Source: Vallitalea okinawensis
Lineage (GTDB): Bacteria; Bacillota; Clostridia; Lachnospirales; PQDH01
Length of the DNA stretch: 64,000 nucleotides
NCBI RefSeq assembly: GCF_002964605.1
Contig: NZ_PQDH01000004.1
Coordinates: 248,001-312,000 of the forward strand
Reading direction: 5' to 3'
Part shown: piece after piece, positions 61,700 to 64,000 of the stretch
How the letters are laid out: the number at the start of each line of letters is the position of its first letter
Numbering within the stretch: the first letter of the stretch is position 1
Notes under the pieces: model-generated
What the model was told of the DNA's origin: nothing
The model's database searches: none
Seen by the model: the letters and a program-made list of their open reading frames with translations, nothing else
Program-made: the position numbers and the translations under genes

Positions 61700-64000
61700 A
61701 TGCAAAAGATTATACAAAAGATGAAGCAAATTTCTATATTCGATGAAAAAGGCCAATATATTGCGATCTGCATTCTAGGGTTTTTTATATCTCGTGTTTC
61801 AGTGTATTCATCTCTATTTCTGTTTTCAGTAGCTTTTTATAGCACTTTTCTAGGAAAGAAAATTGTCAATTATATGTTATTAGGGACAAGCATTCTTGGT
61901 TTATTGAGTCTAGGAAACCTTAATCTAACGATGAGGTATATCATCGCTCTAGTTCTAATAGGTGCATTTAATGGTTTCATTCTTTATTATAAAAAATCTC
62001 TGAGCAAAGTGGGACAAGCCACAGTATCATCTATACTCTTATTCCTGATTAACCTCGTTTATGTCTTAATGGGCGGCGATCGTAACTTGGCCTTCATGCT
62101 GGCTGTTTTAGAATGTGGACTTAATTTCATTATGGTCTATGTGCAGAGCTATTTTGTTTACATGGTTGGTAACACACAGAGAAAAACCACCTATAAACAA
62201 GAAGAACTCATTGCATCAGTTTTTGTACTTGCTTTAGCAGTGGTAGGGACTTATGGAATTCAGATTGGTAGTATTCAACTCTTTCTATTCTTATCCTATG
62301 GTCTGCTACTATTATTAGGTTATGTCTATGGTGCCGGTGTTGCATCAACAGTTGGTGTAGTCTTAGGTATTATTGTCAATGTTACTATATACCCTAATCC
62401 TTTACTCATTGCTACGTTTGCATTGTCTGGTATTTTGAGTGGCGCTTTCAGAGAACTGGATAAATGGGCAAGTGCACTGGCTTTCACTATGGGAAATTTA
62501 ATATTTCACTTCTATTTCAATAACGAAATGATTTTTCAAGAGGTTCTTATCCCCATCCTATTAGTCGATTTTACATTTATGTTTTTACCAAAGGATTTAG
62601 TTAAGCATGGGCAGATCAAAAGTAGAAAAAATGAGTTGACAGAAAAAGAATATATGAATAGAGTGCAAGACATAACTCTTCAAAGGCTTGGAACTTTTTC
62701 GGATACATTCCAACAATTGGCGGCTACATTTGAGGATATATCTGAGAAGAAGATGGATCTTAGCAAAAGGGATGTATCCAAATTGATTGATGATGTAGCT
62801 GATCAAGTATGTAAGTATTGTGATCATATCGATTATTGTTGGAATAAGAATTTTTACAACACCTATCAGACTATCTATAGTATCTTAAACGCTGCTGATG
62901 AGAAGGGAACTATTGAATTCAAGGATATACCCGAATCTTTTTATAAGCAATGTTATAAATACAAGGATTTTATAAAAGCTACCAATAAGCTTTATGAAAT
63001 ATACCGAATCAATTTGAATTGGTATAACAAAGTAATAGACAGTCGGAAAATTGTATCCAATCAGTTAGAAGGCGTATCGAAGGTGATGGAGAATATATCG
63101 AGAGATATTAGAAAGGATATCAGTTTCCAAACCAGCCTAGAGGAGCAGATCGCATTAGCTCTTGAAGAGTTTACAATATATCCTAATGAGGTATTTATCT
63201 ATAAAGATCATCTTGGTAGTTACAACATGGATATTAGTTTAACCAGTGTTTATGATAATACCAAAATTATAAGGAAAATTATATCTGTAGTTGAAGAATA
63301 TATTGGTAAGCCATGTAAAATTGATCAAAAAAGTTACATGGATAAAAAGAACTTTAAGTTATTAATAAAAGAGCGTAACCTCTTTAATGTGTCAACAGGA
63401 GTAGCATCAAGGGCTAGAGAAGAGCTCTCAGGAGATAATTATACTTGCTCAGAAATCTCTATGGGACGTTTTCTTTTAGCTCTATCGGATGGAATGGGGA
63501 CTGGTTTAAAGGCTAATAAAGAGAGTTTAACAACAATAGAGTTATTAGAAGAGTTGTTGATGACTGGTTTCGATAATTCTACGGCCATAAAAATGATCAA
63601 CTCATTATTAATTTTAAAATCAGTGGAAGAAAGTTTCTCCACATTGGACATTGCTCTCATTGATTTACAAACAGGGTTATGCCAACTTATCAAAATAGGT
63701 GGAGCTATGGTTTTTATTATCAGAAAGGACACCATTATAGCATATGAATCTACATCATTACCAGTGGGGATTGTTGAGAAAATTGAACTTCAAACTTATG
63801 ATTTTAAATTGCACCATGGAGATGCCATCATTATGGTGACAGATGGAATTGTGGATGCTCTAGAGAGCATCAATAAAGATATAAATTTAGCATTTAAAGA
63901 GATCATGTCTACAATCAATAGTAACAATCCTAAAGTCATTGCTAGAAAAATACTGGATAAGGTTAAGCATAAAGCCAATCAAATTGATGATGATATGACT
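61700..64000 (+). CDS. spoIIE: Stage II sporulation protein E (3' end outside window)
   Basis: 767 codons are visible up to the window edge, ending NQIDDDMT, so probably only a short C-terminal tail is missing. N-terminal membrane part of about 10 helices (20-310), a central FtsZ-binding region with a CKYCDHIDYCW cysteine cluster (about 372-382), and a PP2C-type phosphatase domain (about 560-767) with ALSDGMGTG (about 594-602) and VTDGIVDAL. It dephosphorylates SpoIIAA to release sigma-F and helps form the polar septum. Start ATG follows GGGGGAA. Confidence 0.96.
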   Translation, partial: MQKIIQKMKQISIFDEKGQYIAICILGFFISRVSVYSSLFLFSVAFYSTFLGKKIVNYMLLGTSILGLLSLGNLNLTMRYIIALVLIGAFNGFILYYKKSLSKVGQATVSSILLFLINLVYVLMGGDRNLAFMLAVLECGLNFIMVYVQSYFVYMVGNTQRKTTYKQEELIASVFVLALAVVGTYGIQIGSIQLFLFLSYGLLLLLGYVYGAGVASTVGVVLGIIVNVTIYPNPLLIATFALSGILSGAFRELDKWASALAFTMGNLIFHFYFNNEMIFQEVLIPILLVDFTFMFLPKDLVKHGQIKSRKNELTEKEYMNRVQDITLQRLGTFSDTFQQLAATFEDISEKKMDLSKRDVSKLIDDVADQVCKYCDHIDYCWNKNFYNTYQTIYSILNAADEKGTIEFKDIPESFYKQCYKYKDFIKATNKLYEIYRINLNWYNKVIDSRKIVSNQLEGVSKVMENISRDIRKDISFQTSLEEQIALALEEFTIYPNEVFIYKDHLGSYNMDISLTSVYDNTKIIRKIISVVEEYIGKPCKIDQKSYMDKKNFKLLIKERNLFNVSTGVASRAREELSGDNYTCSEISMGRFLLALSDGMGTGLKANKESLTTIELLEELLMTGFDNSTAIKMINSLLILKSVEESFSTLDIALIDLQTGLCQLIKIGGAMVFIIRKDTIIAYESTSLPVGIVEKIELQTYDFKLHHGDAIIMVTDGIVDALESINKDINLAFKEIMSTINSNNPKVIARKILDKVKHKANQIDDDMT

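Noticed and set aside
1-64000. CRISPR arrays, prophage or integrative element
   Set aside because: No regular short repeats with spacers, no cas, integrase, phage structural or conjugation genes were seen.

Overview
The window looks like a chromosomal segment of an AT-rich, endospore-forming, probably anaerobic member of the Firmicutes, class Clostridia. Sporulation genes (spoVG, spoVT, yabP, yabQ, spoIIE, a CwlD-type amidase, a YaaH/SleL-type hydrolase) and the core order purR-spoVG-glmU-prs-pth-mfd-spoVT-mazG-hup-rqcP-yabP-yabQ-divIC-spoIIE support this. The order or genus (a chitinolytic Lachnospirales-like lineage) is only a guess. No rRNA, tRNA, CRISPR array, transposase or phage gene was seen.

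Layout. 1-3.9 kb: 3' part of a very large modular surface protein. 3.9-8.3 kb (minus strand): class III aminotransferase, U32-family protein and a lipoprotein solute-binding protein. 8.6-19.4 kb (plus strand): the most striking region, an apparent operon with an NDH-2 fused to a membrane domain, polyprenyl diphosphate synthase, UbiD, UbiA, UbiX, a NitT/TauT-type ABC importer, a small membrane-anchored FMN-binding protein with a flavinylation motif, and a CitA/DcuS-type two-component system. This resembles the quinone and flavin logic of Gram-positive flavin-based extracellular electron transfer, but the quinone genes are of the late futalosine (MqnP/L/M) type and an importer is embedded. I propose that the importer may supply the aromatic precursor. 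19.7-23 kb: multidomain GH18 chitinase. 23-40 kb: housekeeping genes (SDR, uvrC, ung, parvulin, plsC, GH18 spore-type hydrolase, antiporter, hflX, cwlD, phosphoesterase, tsaC/sua5, LMW phosphatase, rpiB, dCMP deaminase, WecA/TagO-like). A fluoride riboswitch precedes the antiporter. 39.7-43.4 kb (minus): helicase-loader DnaC/DnaI, DnaD-domain protein and murC, with a DnaA-box cluster between dnaD and murC. 43.8-64 kb: the conserved purR to spoIIE cluster, interrupted between divIC and spoIIE by a three-gene MacAB-type exporter that has its own promoter and a putative operator.

The best leads are: (1) the quinone/flavin/ABC module; (2) a structured interspersed element of about 134 bp, with two full copies and one degenerate copy, each just downstream of a gene, whose stems show compensatory changes; (3) the fluoride riboswitch ahead of an NhaP-like antiporter; (4) the DnaA-box cluster beside primosome genes; (5) a spoIIE promoter with 21-bp spacing between -35 and -10, as known for Spo0A-activated promoters. 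All functional assignments rest on motif and context recognition by eye. No database search was run.
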